From Desulfobulbus alkaliphilus (GTDB lineage Bacteria > Desulfobacterota > Desulfobulbia > Desulfobulbales > Desulfobulbaceae): a stretch of 64,000 nt of DNA. The position numbers and the translations under genes were made by a program. The notes under the pieces are model-generated. The model was not told the origin of the DNA. It was given only the letters and a program-made list of their open reading frames with translations, and searched no databases. Where the stretch lies: assembly GCF_016918545.1 (NCBI RefSeq), contig NZ_JAFFQC010000018.1:1-64000 (forward strand), read 5' to 3'. This document shows, piece after piece, positions 25,173-35,509 of the stretch (position 1 is its first letter; each line of letters begins with the position of its first letter).

Positions 25173-25390
25173 CCTGAATCCGTAACAGCTGGACGCTTAT
25201 TAATAGTATATATTCCTGTAATCACCTTATAATTATAGAAGAATCCTTGATAATTCCCTTCACCAGCCGCCCTTCGGGGCGTCCGTCCGCACGCCAGCTT
25301 TATTGTCTGTAACCGTCCGATAAAGTTTACTTTAATCGAACGGTTACAGACAATAAAGCTGACGCACGGACGAACGCTCACGGATTCAGG
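25173..25390 (+). mobile_element. MITE-like palindromic element, copy D (long form)
   Basis: 218 bp, the best-preserved copy. The ends are CCTGAATCCGTAA and CTCACGGATTCAGG. The right part is an almost perfect long palindrome whose arms run from CGTCCGCACGCCAGCTTTAT through TGTCTGTAACCGTCCGATAA and back through ATCGAACGGTTACAGACAAT to GCTGACGCACGGACG. It sits between two minus-strand acyl-ligase genes. Confidence 0.9.
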
Positions 25391-25402
25391 CACGTTTAAT
25401 AG

Positions 25403-28333
25403 TCACGAACCGCCGCTTGCCAAGTCAGGTTCGCCGCAATGAAGCAGAATCTGCTTGCGGGTCTCGTCACGCAGAGCCAGGGCTGCGTTCCAACCGGAAC
25501 CGTGGGCTTTGAGCGGTGATCCTATGAACAGGTGGACTGGTCCTGGCCGCAGAAATAGAGATTCGGCGCGCAGTATATTCCTGGTGCCTCGGATAGTGAT
25601 CGGGACCACAGGCATATTGTTTTCTGCTGCAATGAAGAAGGCGCCCATGCGGAAAGGCATCAGACCGGACATGCGTTGAAACGTGCCCTCCGCAAAAAAG
25701 AAAAAGGAGTGTCCTGCCCCGGCTAACTCTTTGAGACGGCGGGCATCCTCAATGGCCTTCCTGTTTTCGAAGCGTTCGACGAAAACAACACCAAGCCGGT
25801 TCAATATTGGGCGCAATACGGGATTGCCGGCCAGTTCAGCCTTGGCGACAAACCTGAATCGCTCCGGCAATATCGCCATCAGAATAACACTGTCCACATA
25901 GCTCTGATGATTGGCAACCAGAACCAGCGGTTCTTCGGTCATGACCTCTTCAAGACCATGAACCGATATTCTGGTGCCGGTGAGACGAACCAGAAGGCGG
26001 GCGACAGCGCGAGCAGCCCGTCGGCGGAGACCGCTCCCCGGCAACAGGAAAACAAGCGGCGCCGAAGCCACCGCCATGATCGCGAACAGCAGCCAGCAAT
26101 AGACGGAATAGCAGGCCTTGATCCCCCGCTGCAGCCATCTGTTGACTTGCTGCAGCACACCGCTTGCGGTCAGACGGATGAATTGCAGCCAGAGAGCCCG
26201 GGGAGGTCGATGAATCATCCCTTGCTCGTAGAGTTCCCGGCTGGCCGCCCGGCGAATCTTGCCGCTGGACGTCTTAAGGACAGTGCCCGGTCTGGCCAGA
26301 ATCACTTCATCAGGAGGCAAGCCGAGGATATCCACAGCGAGGTTGATGATCTGGTTTTTCAAGGCCGCCTGTTTTTCGGTATCCTGACTGCGGCTCTCGG
26401 CCAGAACAACAAGTTTTTCGGTGGCTGTGGTTTTGTCTGTGGTCCCGAAAACAGCGACACACCCCTGACGGATACCCTCGATGGCGCCAATAGCCTCCTC
26501 CAGTTCATAGGGGGTAAGATTGCGGCCACCCTTGATAATAATATCCTTGACCCTGCTGGTGAGATAGATGTCCTGGTCAGCCAGATAAGCCAGGTCACCG
26601 GTATCGAGCCAATCACCATGGAACAGAGCTGCGGTTTGCCGGGGATTACGGAAATAGCCGCTGGTGGCCGAAGGTCCTCGGAATTGCAAACGGCCCACGT
26701 GGCGCTCAGGCAGTTCCTGATTGCTGTCATCAACGATCCGGACCTGATGCCCAGCGAGTGGACGACCGCAGGCGACAAAACGCAGCGGATTGGGATCATC
26801 GTTGCCGGCGGGGATGGCTTGACCGTTGTTCATCAAAAGTTGACGCTGAATACGATCGATTAACACCTTTCGACCGAGAGGAGGAAAAGCCAGGCCAACA
26901 GTATTTTCAGCCAGGCCATAAACCGGCGCCATGGCCTCAGGTCGCAATCCATAGGCAGCAAAACGCTCGTTAAAGCGGGTGACGGTTTCCGGGCTCACCG
27001 GTTCGGCACCATTGAAAGCAAGCCGCCAGGAGCTGAGGTCCAGACCAGCAAGTGTGCGGGCATCGATTCTATTGAGGCAGAGTTCGTAGCCGAAATTGGG
27101 TGAAGCAGCCAAGGTGCCGCGGTGATGGTGGATGGTCCAGAGCCAACGGTCCGGGCGGGCGAGAAAAGAGAGGGGGGGCATGATGACCAGCCTGCAGCCA
27201 TGATACAAACTGCCCAGCCAGGCTCCGATCAATCCCATGTCGTGGTAAAGTGGCAGCCAGCTGATGAACACATCATCCGGACCGGCGCTGATGGCCCGGC
27301 CCATGGCCCTGATATTGGTCAGCAGGTTGGCATGGCTGAGAATGACACCCTTGGGGATGCCGGTGCTGCCCGAAGTGTACTGAAGAAAAGCGGTATCTTC
27401 GGGCAGGCTCGGTGTCTGAACAATGGTGCTGTCGGATTCCTGCAGTTCGGTGACCGTAACGACCTGTTCAAGCGTTGCCACCTGGGCTTTAAGGAGCCTG
27501 GCCACTGGTTTCGCCTCGGCAACGGTGACCAGGGCCTGGGCCTGGCAATTGTTGAGAATGTGAAGGTGGCGGCGCAGGTGGTCCTCCAACTGGGAGGGGC
27601 GCACCGGGGGATACAATGGGACGGGTACAGCACCAGCGAGAAGAATACCAAAGAAACTGAAAAAATACTCCAGTCCGGTGGGGAGCATCAGGGCAATGTT
27701 GGCTCCGGGCTGCAGATTCCGTTCCCTCAGACCAGAGGCCACGCTATTAGCATGGTCAAGGAGTTGGCGATGGGTCAGAGGAGTTGGTTCATTGTCTCCG
27801 CCGGTCAGCAGCAAGTGGACCTGATCCGGAGACCTGGATGCCTGTATGTGGAGCACGTCCATCAGGGTTCGGGCATCATCGGCGATGGTTGTCTGCGACT
27901 GGATCGATTCAGGAGGTGTTATCGGAATGCGTTCCTGTATGAACTCGGCCCGTGCCGACCCGCGGCCGGCGGCCCGAACCAGGTCCCGCAGGGTCTCCGC
28001 GGTGGCCAGGACTTCTTCTCCCAGGGACACCCCTAAGGTCTTTTCCATTCGGGCCAGCAGCTCAACCTTGGTCAGGCTGTCGAAGCCGAGATCGCGTTCC
28101 AGGGAGCTGTCCAGTTCAACATGCAGGTTGCGGCGATCAGGATCGATTTCACCGGCCAGACCCGCAGCCAGTTGGCACACGGTCTCTGCCTCGCTGGTCG
28201 GGCTTTTCGCGGCTGGTTGTGGATCTTGCGGTGGTACTGCTTCGGTGGAAACTTGTTCGTCTCTGTTTTCCGAGGTATTGGGAGCAGTGTGCGGTTCCAT
28301 TGTTTTCCGTGTATCCGAGTGAAGGACCTCCAT
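25403..28333 (-). CDS. ACP - fatty acyl-AMP ligase - PlsC-type acyltransferase fusion
   Basis: 976 residues. Residues about 50-120 are an acyl carrier domain with phosphopantetheine Ser86 in LGFDSLTKVEL. Residues about 155-700 are a fatty acyl-AMP ligase: LQYTSGSTGIPKGVILSH, SWLPLYHDMGLIGAW and YGLAENTVGLAF are FAAL hallmarks. After a hydrophobic stretch (WLLFAIMAVASAPLVFLLPG) a 1-acylglycerol-phosphate-acyltransferase-like domain begins, with NHQSYVDS at 808-815 (H-x4-D) and FFAEGTF. One chain could load a fatty acid on its own ACP and pass it to an acceptor at the membrane. It follows lipB by 91 bases. Confidence 0.88.
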   Translation of the reverse strand: MEVLHSDTRKTMEPHTAPNTSENRDEQVSTEAVPPQDPQPAAKSPTSEAETVCQLAAGLAGEIDPDRRNLHVELDSSLERDLGFDSLTKVELLARMEKTLGVSLGEEVLATAETLRDLVRAAGRGSARAEFIQERIPITPPESIQSQTTIADDARTLMDVLHIQASRSPDQVHLLLTGGDNEPTPLTHRQLLDHANSVASGLRERNLQPGANIALMLPTGLEYFFSFFGILLAGAVPVPLYPPVRPSQLEDHLRRHLHILNNCQAQALVTVAEAKPVARLLKAQVATLEQVVTVTELQESDSTIVQTPSLPEDTAFLQYTSGSTGIPKGVILSHANLLTNIRAMGRAISAGPDDVFISWLPLYHDMGLIGAWLGSLYHGCRLVIMPPLSFLARPDRWLWTIHHHRGTLAASPNFGYELCLNRIDARTLAGLDLSSWRLAFNGAEPVSPETVTRFNERFAAYGLRPEAMAPVYGLAENTVGLAFPPLGRKVLIDRIQRQLLMNNGQAIPAGNDDPNPLRFVACGRPLAGHQVRIVDDSNQELPERHVGRLQFRGPSATSGYFRNPRQTAALFHGDWLDTGDLAYLADQDIYLTSRVKDIIIKGGRNLTPYELEEAIGAIEGIRQGCVAVFGTTDKTTATEKLVVLAESRSQDTEKQAALKNQIINLAVDILGLPPDEVILARPGTVLKTSSGKIRRAASRELYEQGMIHRPPRALWLQFIRLTASGVLQQVNRWLQRGIKACYSVYCWLLFAIMAVASAPLVFLLPGSGLRRRAARAVARLLVRLTGTRISVHGLEEVMTEEPLVLVANHQSYVDSVILMAILPERFRFVAKAELAGNPVLRPILNRLGVVFVERFENRKAIEDARRLKELAGAGHSFFFFAEGTFQRMSGLMPFRMGAFFIAAENNMPVVPITIRGTRNILRAESLFLRPGPVHLFIGSPLKAHGSGWNAALALRDETRKQILLHCGEPDLASGGS

Positions 28334-28424
28334 GCCTGCGGTTGTTTTCGCCGGCGCGCCTCGCGATTCGAATAAAAACTCGTATGTGGATGAAAAGTAA
28401 CTCGTTGAATTGTCTTCAAATAGG

Positions 28425-29069
28425 TCAACACAACCCCTGAGCCGATTTGGGTAGCCGTTTGTTCATAAGCGGTGCAAACATTTTTTTCAACTCTAATCGG
28501 ACCTCGTCCATCGATGGCGGCGCTGCTGCTTCCCTGGTCATCGAGGTGACCGGGCAGCCTTTGATACCACACGGGTTGATGTGCTGAAAGGCCCGCAGAT
28601 CCGGACAGACATTCAAGGAAAAACCGTGCATACTCACCCAGCGGCGAACGCCGATACCGATAAAAGCGATCTTGCCCTGGTCTGTCCAGACACCGGTCGC
28701 TCCACTTTGTCGGTAGGCCACGATCCGGAAAAGAGCAAGGAGATCGATAAGAACTTCTTCGAGAAAACGGAGCCAGCTGTGCAGGTCGCGACCGCGGTGC
28801 CCCAGGTTGACAAGCGGGTACCCCACCATTTGCCCCGGTCCATGCCAGGTGACATCACCACCCCGGTTGACGCGTTCGACGGCCAGGTTTGGGTCGAGAT
28901 AATTGCTCACCTTGCCGCCACGACCGATGGTATAGATGGCAGGATGCTCCACCAGCAGGAGGGTTTCCTCTGCCTGGCCCGAAACGATGGCCGCGGCCAG
29001 TTGTTCCTGCAGCGCCAGGGCCTGGCTGTAGGCAAGCGGTCCCTGGGAGATCGTGTCAATTATACGCAT
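28425..29069 (-). CDS. lipB: Octanoyl-[ACP]:protein octanoyltransferase
   Basis: 214 residues. The LipB pattern is clear: EETLLLVEHPAIYTIGRGG, VERVNRGGDVTWHGPGQMVG, GKIAFIGIGVRRWVSMHGFS with the catalytic Lys, and QHINPCGIKGCPVTSM with the catalytic Cys. It moves octanoate from ACP to the lipoyl domains of 2-oxoacid dehydrogenases. Its place right after E1, E2 and an ACP gene suggests it serves the E2 encoded two genes upstream. No lipA is present in the window. Confidence 0.93.
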   Translation of the reverse strand: MRIIDTISQGPLAYSQALALQEQLAAAIVSGQAEETLLLVEHPAIYTIGRGGKVSNYLDPNLAVERVNRGGDVTWHGPGQMVGYPLVNLGHRGRDLHSWLRFLEEVLIDLLALFRIVAYRQSGATGVWTDQGKIAFIGIGVRRWVSMHGFSLNVCPDLRAFQHINPCGIKGCPVTSMTREAAAPPSMDEVRLELKKMFAPLMNKRLPKSAQGLC

Positions 29070-29134
29070 GGCACAGCGCTATGGGCTCACGATATATTCG
29101 GTGAAGAAGCAAGCGGACCGAAAAAAAATGGTCC

Positions 29135-29380
29135 TCAGCGGATGCGGGCGGCAAGATACTCTGTCATCGCCTGCAGGGTTGAGAGTTTACCATAGTCCGC
29201 TTCCGGAATGTCGACCCCGGTCTGTTCGTTGAGACCGACGAGGACCTTGAGAAAACTGTAGGAATCGATATCCAGCGCTTCACGGATATTTTCATCCGGA
29301 CTCAGTTCGGCAGGATCACTCTCCGGAGCGATGGTTTTCAGTTCAGCAAAAATGATCGTTTGCAATTGCTCCTGGTTCAT
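29135..29380 (-). CDS. Acyl carrier protein
   Basis: 81 residues, with the phosphopantetheine Ser40 in LDIDSYSFLKVL. The four-helix acidic profile and length are typical. The start overlaps the E2 stop by four bases. It differs from housekeeping AcpP (D-S-Y instead of D-S-L after Asp), suggesting a dedicated carrier, perhaps for the octanoyl group used by LipB or for the neighbouring ligase. Confidence 0.88.
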   Translation of the reverse strand: MNQEQLQTIIFAELKTIAPESDPAELSPDENIREALDIDSYSFLKVLVGLNEQTGVDIPEADYGKLSTLQAMTEYLAARIR

Positions 29381-30597
29381 AGAGCCTCCGGATGCTGCAG
29401 GTGGCGGTTAAAGGCATCAAGAAACAGCGCCCCCTTGTGACCGTCGGTGGCGCGGTGGTCGGCGGCCAGAGTGGCGGTCAGGCATCGGCGCGCCCCCAGC
29501 ATGCCGTTTTCGGCCCAGGGACGCTCGCTGATACGCCCCAGACCGACCAGGGCGACCTGGGGAGGGTAGATAACCCCGAAAACGGTTTTGACACCCCGGT
29601 CGCCAAGGTTGGTGACGGTAATGGTGGAGTCGGTCATTTCCGAGCTTCGCAGCCGGCCCGCCCGAGTCCGTTCAATGAGATCGGCCATGGCCTGCATCAG
29701 GTCGTCAAGGTTCCGTGTGCCGACATGATGGATGGCAGGGGCGATCAGGCCGCCATCGCGCAGGGCGACAGCAAAACCGATGTGGATATCCGTCTTAGGC
29801 TGCAATCGGTCCTCCTGCCAGAAGCCGTTCAGGTCAGGGACATCATGCAAGGCCTTGGCAACAGCCTTGAGGAGCAGAACCACGGGCAGAATACGTTCCC
29901 GCATGGAGCGTTTGCGGTTTTCCTCCTCCAGCCATTGCAGCGGCCTGCTCATGTCGATGTCTGTCTCCAGATAATAGTGGGGAATGTCCTGGTTGGAGCG
30001 ACTGACGGCAGCTGCGATCGCCCGCCGCATTGCTGATCCGGGTGTTTCATCGGCCGTTGTCTCAGGGGGCAGCCCCCGACCCGGAGCATCGTCCTCTTGT
30101 TCGATTTTCTGGTGTTGGGCCGCCTGTTCGATATCCTCGCGCCGGATGGCTCCGTTTGGACCAGTGCCCTGGACGTTTGCCAGATCCACCCCCAGCTCCA
30201 TGGCCAGTCTCCGGGCCGAGGGTGAGCAGGCGATGCGACCGAGCACAGGCTTCACCTGGGGTGTCGGCGGCAACACTTCCGATGAGGCTTCCGGGACCGA
30301 TGGTTGCTGCTCAACGGGCGGCGGTGGAATGATCAGGTCCTCGTCGGTCCTAGATGATTCTTGATCGCTCTGAAAATGGGCCAGTACAGTGCCGACAGGG
30401 ACGGTCTGGCCGGCCTGGACCAGTGGTTCCCCCATAATCCCGTCAGCAAAAATTTCGATTTCAAAAAGACCTTTCTGGGTTTCGACCAGGGCGACGATAT
30501 CGCCGCGTCGGACTCGCTGTCCCGGGACCACCACCCACTCCACCAGCTTGCCAGTTTCCATGTCCGCGCCCAGACTGGGCATGCAAAAATCACCCAT
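29377..30597 (-). CDS. 2-oxoacid dehydrogenase E2 (dihydrolipoyl acyltransferase)
   Basis: 406 residues. The N-terminal lipoyl domain starts [16 protein letters not shown], with the lipoylated Lys in [12 protein letters not shown]; most E2s have a (T/S)DK-type motif here, so ETQKG is a variant. The peripheral-subunit-binding domain is [20 protein letters not shown] then [13 protein letters not shown]. The catalytic domain ends with [19 protein letters not shown], whose H-x3-D-G is the acyltransferase signature. It overlaps the E1beta gene by eight bases. No E3 gene lies in the window. Confidence 0.9.
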   Translation of the reverse strand: MGDFCMPSLGADMETGKLVEWVVVPGQRVRRGDIVALVETQKGLFEIEIFADGIMGEPLVQAGQTVPVGTVLAHFQSDQESSRTDEDLIIPPPPVEQQPSVPEASSEVLPPTPQVKPVLGRIACSPSARRLAMELGVDLANVQGTGPNGAIRREDIEQAAQHQKIEQEDDAPGRGLPPETTADETPGSAMRRAIAAAVSRSNQDIPHYYLETDIDMSRPLQWLEEENRKRSMRERILPVVLLLKAVAKALHDVPDLNGFWQEDRLQPKTDIHIGFAVALRDGGLIAPAIHHVGTRNLDDLMQAMADLIERTRAGRLRSSEMTDSTITVTNLGDRGVKTVFGVIYPPQVALVGLGRISERPWAENGMLGARRCLTATLAADHRATDGHKGALFLDAFNRHLQHPEAL

Positions 30598-31588
30598 TAT
30601 CCATCATCCTCCGAATAATCGCGACAATTGTATCGACCTGAGGAAGCGCGGCTTCTTCCATGTGACCGGCATAGGGAATGGGGACCTCGGCGGTACAGAG
30701 CCGTTCCACCGGCAGATCCAGCTCATAAAAGGCCTGTTCGGTGATCCGGGCCGATATCTCGGCGGAGAGGCTGCCGCTGCGCCAGCCTTCGTCGACGATG
30801 AGCACTCGGTGGGTTTTCGCGATCGAAGCAATATAGGTGGCGTCATCCAGAGGCCGCAGGGTTCGCAGATCGATCACTTCGACCTCGATCCCGTCCCTGG
30901 CCAGGATCTCAGCGGCATCAAGGGATTTGAATAGGCTGGCGCTGTAGGTGATCAGGGTGATATCGCGCCCGGGCCGCCGAACCGCTGCGTGATCGATGTT
31001 CACTGGACCAGCGTCTTCGGCCAGGGTACCTTCCATGTTGTAGAGGGTATTGTTTTCAAAGATAAGCACCGGATCTGGATCTTCCAGGGCGGTCCAGAGC
31101 ATGCCCCGGGCGTCCTCCAGCGTGGCCGGCGACAAAACACGAATGCCAGGAATGTGGGCGTACCAACCTTCAAAGGAGTGGGCATGCTGAGCTGCCAGCT
31201 GTTTGCCGGCGCCAGTGGCCATGCGGATCACCAGGGGCACGTTGAACTGGCCGCCGGACATATGCAGCAGGGTGGCGGCATTGTTGACGATCTGATCCAG
31301 AGCCAGCAGGCTGAAATTGACGGTCATCACCTCGACGATCGGCCGCATGCCGCCAAGGGCGGCACCGATGCCGGCACCGACGTATCCTGATTCACACAAA
31401 GGGGTATCGCGGATTCGTTCCGGACCGAACTCAGTCAGCATACCTTTGCTGACCGCGTAACACCCGCCGTAATGGCCGACATCCTCGCCCATGAGAAAGA
31501 CCCGTTCGTCGCGGCGCAGAGCGTCGCACAACGCCTCCCGCACCGCCCCGCGATAGGTGATAGTTCGCAGAGCTGTCTGTTGGTTCAT
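30590..31588 (-). CDS. 2-oxoacid dehydrogenase E1 beta subunit
   Basis: 332 residues; the start overlaps the E1alpha stop by four bases. Features include [80 protein letters not shown] and [18 protein letters not shown]. With E1alpha it forms the thiamine-diphosphate-dependent decarboxylating component. The pyruvate or acetoin type is favoured over branched-chain, but the substrate cannot be fixed from sequence reading. Confidence 0.92.
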   Translation of the reverse strand: MNQQTALRTITYRGAVREALCDALRRDERVFLMGEDVGHYGGCYAVSKGMLTEFGPERIRDTPLCESGYVGAGIGAALGGMRPIVEVMTVNFSLLALDQIVNNAATLLHMSGGQFNVPLVIRMATGAGKQLAAQHAHSFEGWYAHIPGIRVLSPATLEDARGMLWTALEDPDPVLIFENNTLYNMEGTLAEDAGPVNIDHAAVRRPGRDITLITYSASLFKSLDAAEILARDGIEVEVIDLRTLRPLDDATYIASIAKTHRVLIVDEGWRSGSLSAEISARITEQAFYELDLPVERLCTAEVPIPYAGHMEEAALPQVDTIVAIIRRMMDNG

Positions 31589-32562
31589 ACCTTCCTCCTT
31601 TCCGAATAGACAAAACGGGTCAGGTCTTCAACTGCCTCCCAGGTGCCGGCCTCGGCAAAGGCCACCGAGGCCTCCACCTCTGCACTGACGTCCTGTTCAA
31701 GACTTTGTCGCTCCTCATTATTGAACAGGCCGGCTTCAGTCAGGCGTTCGGCCAGCAATTCAATGGGATCGCGTTTTTTCCATTCCTCCACCTCTGCTTT
31801 GGTACGGTACTGTTCGGTATCGAACATGGAATGGGGACGGAAACGATAGGTGCGGCACTCAAGCAGATACGGACCTTGTCCGCTACGAATGTGACTGACC
31901 GCGGCATGTGCTGCCTCCTCAACGGCCATCACATCCATACCATCCACGACCGCCGACGCCATTCCGTAACAGGGCCCCTTGGCGGCGATATCCTGATTGG
32001 CCTGGGTGTAGCGGAGAGCGGTGCCCATGGCATAGAGATTGTTTTCGCATAAAAACAGAACCGGCAGTCGCCATAAGGAGGCCAGATTCATGGATTCATG
32101 GAAATCACCTTCAGCAACGGCACCGTCCCCGAAAAAACAGCAGGTCACCCTGTTGCGGCCTTGCATTGAGTCAGCCAGGGCCAGACCCACCGCCAGGGGC
32201 AGACCGCCGGCGACAATGGCATTACCGCCGTAAAAACGGGTAGCCGCATCAAAGAGATGCATCGATCCTCCCCGGCCAAGGCAACACCCCTCTTTCTTAC
32301 CGAACATCTCAGCCATGATACTGTCAGCACTCATACCCCGTGCCAGGGCCTGACCATGTTCCCGATAGGTGGCAACCACCGCGTCTTCCGGGGTGAGTGT
32401 CGCCATGACCCCAACCGCCACCGCCTCTTCACCGATGTACAGATGGAGAAAGCCACGAATCTTGGTAGCACTGTACATTTCCGCCGATTTTTCCTCAAAA
32501 CGGCGGATAAGCAGCATCTGCCGTAATAATCGGATCGCGTGTTTTTTATCGAGTGTCGTCAT
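31585..32562 (-). CDS. 2-oxoacid dehydrogenase E1 alpha subunit
   Basis: 325 residues; the start overlaps the upstream ligase stop by four bases. The thiamine-diphosphate motif is [20 protein letters not shown] followed by [13 protein letters not shown]. The phosphorylation-loop region [15 protein letters not shown] replaces the usual YR(Y/F)xGHSMxDP, a Gly-to-Pro change. The E1alpha, E1beta, E2 order is that of acetoin and pyruvate dehydrogenase operons. Confidence 0.92.
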   Translation of the reverse strand: MTTLDKKHAIRLLRQMLLIRRFEEKSAEMYSATKIRGFLHLYIGEEAVAVGVMATLTPEDAVVATYREHGQALARGMSADSIMAEMFGKKEGCCLGRGGSMHLFDAATRFYGGNAIVAGGLPLAVGLALADSMQGRNRVTCCFFGDGAVAEGDFHESMNLASLWRLPVLFLCENNLYAMGTALRYTQANQDIAAKGPCYGMASAVVDGMDVMAVEEAAHAAVSHIRSGQGPYLLECRTYRFRPHSMFDTEQYRTKAEVEEWKKRDPIELLAERLTEAGLFNNEERQSLEQDVSAEVEASVAFAEAGTWEAVEDLTRFVYSERRKV

Positions 32563-34322
32563 GATGTTGTGCTCCCTTCGAGAGTGGAGGTGTCCCCAAC
32601 AGGCAGGTTCAGTTCCCGGGCCTTGAGCAGACGGCGCATTATTTTTCCGCTGCGTGTTTTCGGCAGGTTATCGACAAAATCGATCTCCTTGGGGGCCACT
32701 GCCGAACCCAGTCGACCACGTCCGAAACCGATCAACTCGTGACTCAGTTCATCAGTGGCCTTATACCCGGCCTTGAGAACGACAAAGGCCTTGACGAGTT
32801 CACCAATTGTGGATTCGGGTTTGCCGATCACCCCGGCCTCGGCGACGGCCGGATGTTCCATGAGGCAGCTTTCCACCTCAAAAGGGCCGACCATGTGTCC
32901 AGCCGTTTTAATAATGTCATCGGCTCGCCCGATGAACCAGTAATACCCATCCGCATCGCGGCGGGCAAGGTCACCGGTGAGGTACCATTCTCCGGCAAAG
33001 CATTTCTGGTAGCGTTCTTCATCGTGGAGATAGGCACGGAACATGGATGGCCAGCCTCGCCTCAGAGCCAGTTCCCCCTCCACATCGGATTCTTCCACCC
33101 GCACGGATTCGGCATCGAGATGGGTGAGAATAGCGGCTTCAATCCCCGGCAGGGGCAATCCCATAGAACCGGGACGTACCTCGAGGGCGGCGTAGTTGGC
33201 GATCATGATGCCACCGGTTTCCGTTTGCCACCAGTTGTCATGGATAAGCAGGCCCAGTACCTTCTGTCCCCAGAGAACGGCTTCAGGGTTGAGAGGTTCA
33301 CCGACACTGTGTACCAGCCGTAAAGACGAAAGATCGAATTTTCCGGGCAGCTCCTCAGGAACGCGCATCAGCATCCTGATCGCGGTTGGTGCCGTGTACC
33401 AGACCGTAACTTTTTGCTCCTGGAGGATACGATACCAGCGCTCCGGTTCGAAATCGGCTTCATCAACAATGGATATCACCCCGTGGAGCAGGGGTGCAAT
33501 GATCCCATACGAGGTGCCGGTTACCCAGCCGGGATCAGCGGTACACCAGTAGATGTCATCCTGGTGCAGGTCAAGGACATAGCGGCCGGTAATGAAATGG
33601 GTCTGCACCGCGTTATGGACATGCACCGCACCTTTGGGTAACCCGGTGGTGCCGCTGGTGAAATGAAGAATAGCCATGTCCTCGGGATCGGTGGGTGGAA
33701 TCGTGAACATATCCGCAGCTTCGGCCATCAGGCGGGGGAGAGAAAGAACCTGTTCATTGATATCTTCCGTACTGTCGACCAGGAGAATATAGCGAAGCTC
33801 CGGCAGTCGGTTGAGAAGGGGCGCTATTTTTTTGGTATATTGTTTGCGATTGGTGACCAGGATGCGGGCGTTGCCTCGTTCCAGTCGTTGTTGCACAGGC
33901 TCCGGTCCAAAGGCGGCAAAAAGTGGGCAGAAGACATTGAGGTTTTTGAGAGTGCCAAAAAAGATCGGATAGAGATCAGGGATACGGCCGGCTAACCAGA
34001 AAACACGATCACCCTTATCGACCTTCAAGGACCGGAGCAGATTTGCAAAGCGGTTGGAGCGATCTCTGAGGTCGCCATACGAGAGATCGCTGACACCGCC
34101 GTCCTTGCCAAGAAAGCGGATGGCAATCCGGTTCTGACCAGGTCCTTCAGCATGGCGGTCAACGGCCTCGTAAGCAATGTTCAGGCCTTGGCCGCCGGGT
34201 AGCCCGCTCAGTTCCCGACGCACCGCTTCCCAGGAAAATTCGGCCCGGATCGTGGTGTAGTCGGTCAGATTGGGCTGGACCGCCATGCTTTTAATATTCT
34301 TTTTGATGGGTTGGAAAAACAT
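32559..34322 (-). CDS. Acetyl-CoA-synthetase-like AMP-forming ligase
   Basis: 587 residues. I chose ATG 34322, six bases after GGAG; the frame extends to 34361. Family motifs: [72 protein letters not shown] and [12 protein letters not shown], whose final Lys is the acetylation-controlled catalytic residue. Acetate is the most likely substrate. It is the first gene of an overlapping minus-strand operon with E1alpha, E1beta, E2 and ACP. Confidence 0.88.
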   Translation of the reverse strand: MFFQPIKKNIKSMAVQPNLTDYTTIRAEFSWEAVRRELSGLPGGQGLNIAYEAVDRHAEGPGQNRIAIRFLGKDGGVSDLSYGDLRDRSNRFANLLRSLKVDKGDRVFWLAGRIPDLYPIFFGTLKNLNVFCPLFAAFGPEPVQQRLERGNARILVTNRKQYTKKIAPLLNRLPELRYILLVDSTEDINEQVLSLPRLMAEAADMFTIPPTDPEDMAILHFTSGTTGLPKGAVHVHNAVQTHFITGRYVLDLHQDDIYWCTADPGWVTGTSYGIIAPLLHGVISIVDEADFEPERWYRILQEQKVTVWYTAPTAIRMLMRVPEELPGKFDLSSLRLVHSVGEPLNPEAVLWGQKVLGLLIHDNWWQTETGGIMIANYAALEVRPGSMGLPLPGIEAAILTHLDAESVRVEESDVEGELALRRGWPSMFRAYLHDEERYQKCFAGEWYLTGDLARRDADGYYWFIGRADDIIKTAGHMVGPFEVESCLMEHPAVAEAGVIGKPESTIGELVKAFVVLKAGYKATDELSHELIGFGRGRLGSAVAPKEIDFVDNLPKTRSGKIMRRLLKARELNLPVGDTSTLEGSTTS

Positions 34323-34766
34323 ACAATTCTCCGCGATCAATTTCTGGTTTATCAGGAGCACTCAAGGAAAGGAGGCAACAGGGAGTTTCACCTTCTTAAA
34401 AAGGGATGAAGACCGGGATGCCCGCAAACGCCTCGTTCTACAAAGGCGTATGAATACTGTCCCCCGAAAAAAACGCTTTTTGCAGTACTGTACGCTGATG
34501 AGCAGCCAGAGGCAATATAGGGATTTTAAATAATTATTGGATATAAAAAATATTTAAAAAACCGTAGCGATGCATGGAGGACAGTGGAACAAAACAGCAG
34601 AGTGGCAAGAGAGAAGCTGGTCCGCCAGGAGAACAGCCTCTCTTGGTATTGGTCAGGAGAGAAGGCAACCGTTCACCAGTGCTTGATTGATACATCTGCG
34701 GACGATCAGATTGCCGTGCACAGGGATACCTGAGCCCGACAGCCTGCCTGTCTCCATATACATGAT

Positions 34767-34831
34767 GGTAAACGGTTCCACAGGTTCCAGGTCATGCAGT
34801 CTTGTCCCTGCCTCCGGTGAAACCGTTTACC
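34767..34831. other. Inverted repeat beside MITE copy E
   Basis: GGTAAACGGTT (34767-34777) and AACCGTTTACC (34821-34831) are a perfect 11-bp inverted pair 43 bases apart. The surrounding 34690-34800 stretch also resembles, in reverse complement, the DNA that follows MITE copy J (60863-60962): shared GACCTGGAA, CGTTTACCA, GACAGGCAG and TGATCGTCCGC. Confidence 0.55.
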
Positions 34832-34835
34832 AAGG

Positions 34836-34947
34836 CCTGAGTCCGTGACGGCTGGACTCTTATTGTGGGTACATCTTGCTGTAATCATATTATAATTACA
34901 GCAGAATCCTTGAAGAAATTCTTCACCAGCCGCCCTTCGGATTCAGG
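34836..34947 (+). mobile_element. MITE-like palindromic element, copy E (short form)
   Basis: 112 bp with ends CCTGAGTCCGTGACGGCTGG and GCCCTTCGGATTCAGG. The AT-rich stem GCTGTAAT (34878-34885) / ATTACAGC (34895-34902) is perfect here. The second palindrome is absent. It lies between acetyl-CoA-synthetase-like and YeeE/YedE genes. Confidence 0.82.
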
Positions 34948-34975
34948 CAAAAGAAATGGGAAGGCGATGAAGGTT

Positions 34976-35509
34976 TTACAGGCCTTTTTTTTCAAAAAAC
35001 AAAAACATGGCGATGACGATTCCCCAAAGGACGGCAACAATTATCCAAGGGGAATACCCGATTGTTTCCGGCAGGCCAATTCTTCCGAAATCTTGCCAGG
35101 CATACACCGTGGACTGGAAGAAAGGGTAGAGTTCAGCAAAGAGAGCGGCTCCTGCTATCATGCCGAGGATGGCAAAAAGAGCATGCCAGCGGCCTTCACC
35201 CAATGCCCCCACAGAGGTGCCGGGACAGAACCCCATGACAGCCCAACCGGCACCGAAAAGAGCCCCGCCAATCAAAATGGCACCGACATTCATCGGCTTA
35301 TGACTTAAAGAAATGATGCCCTGATCGGCCAGGAAAAGAATACCGATCATCCCCACCAAAATGGCCGAAAGCATGAATTTGAAAATGGTCATGTCTTTGA
35401 GGAGCAGGGCACCGACCTGTTTGTCAAAGCGCAGGACCCGTCCCTTCTGGAGTAAAAAACCAAAGGCTATTCCGGTCAGCAATCCCAACCATTGTTCCAT
35501 ACCCATCAC
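34976..35509 (-). CDS. YeeE/YedE-type sulfur-compound permease half, C-terminal type
   Basis: 177 residues, four to five membrane segments (WLGLLTGIAFGFLLQKG, FMLSAILVGMIGILFLA, AILIGGALFGAGWAVMGFC, ALFAILGMIAGAALFAELYP, WIIVAVLWGIVIAMFLFF). The conserved Cys lies in VMGFCPGTSVGALGEGRW, which in thiosulfate transporter TsuA-type proteins lines the substrate path. Full-length homologues hold two such halves in one chain; here the other half is the upstream gene, overlapping by four bases. It is probably an inner-membrane thiosulfate or sulfur-carrier transporter. Confidence 0.85.
   Translation of the reverse strand: MMGMEQWLGLLTGIAFGFLLQKGRVLRFDKQVGALLLKDMTIFKFMLSAILVGMIGILFLADQGIISLSHKPMNVGAILIGGALFGAGWAVMGFCPGTSVGALGEGRWHALFAILGMIAGAALFAELYPFFQSTVYAWQDFGRIGLPETIGYSPWIIVAVLWGIVIAMFLFFEKKGL

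Noticed and set aside
26000-28440. Several long plus-strand frames antisense to the FAAL fusion
   Set aside because: The minus strand encodes clear domains throughout; the opposite frames are by-products of GC-rich codon usage.
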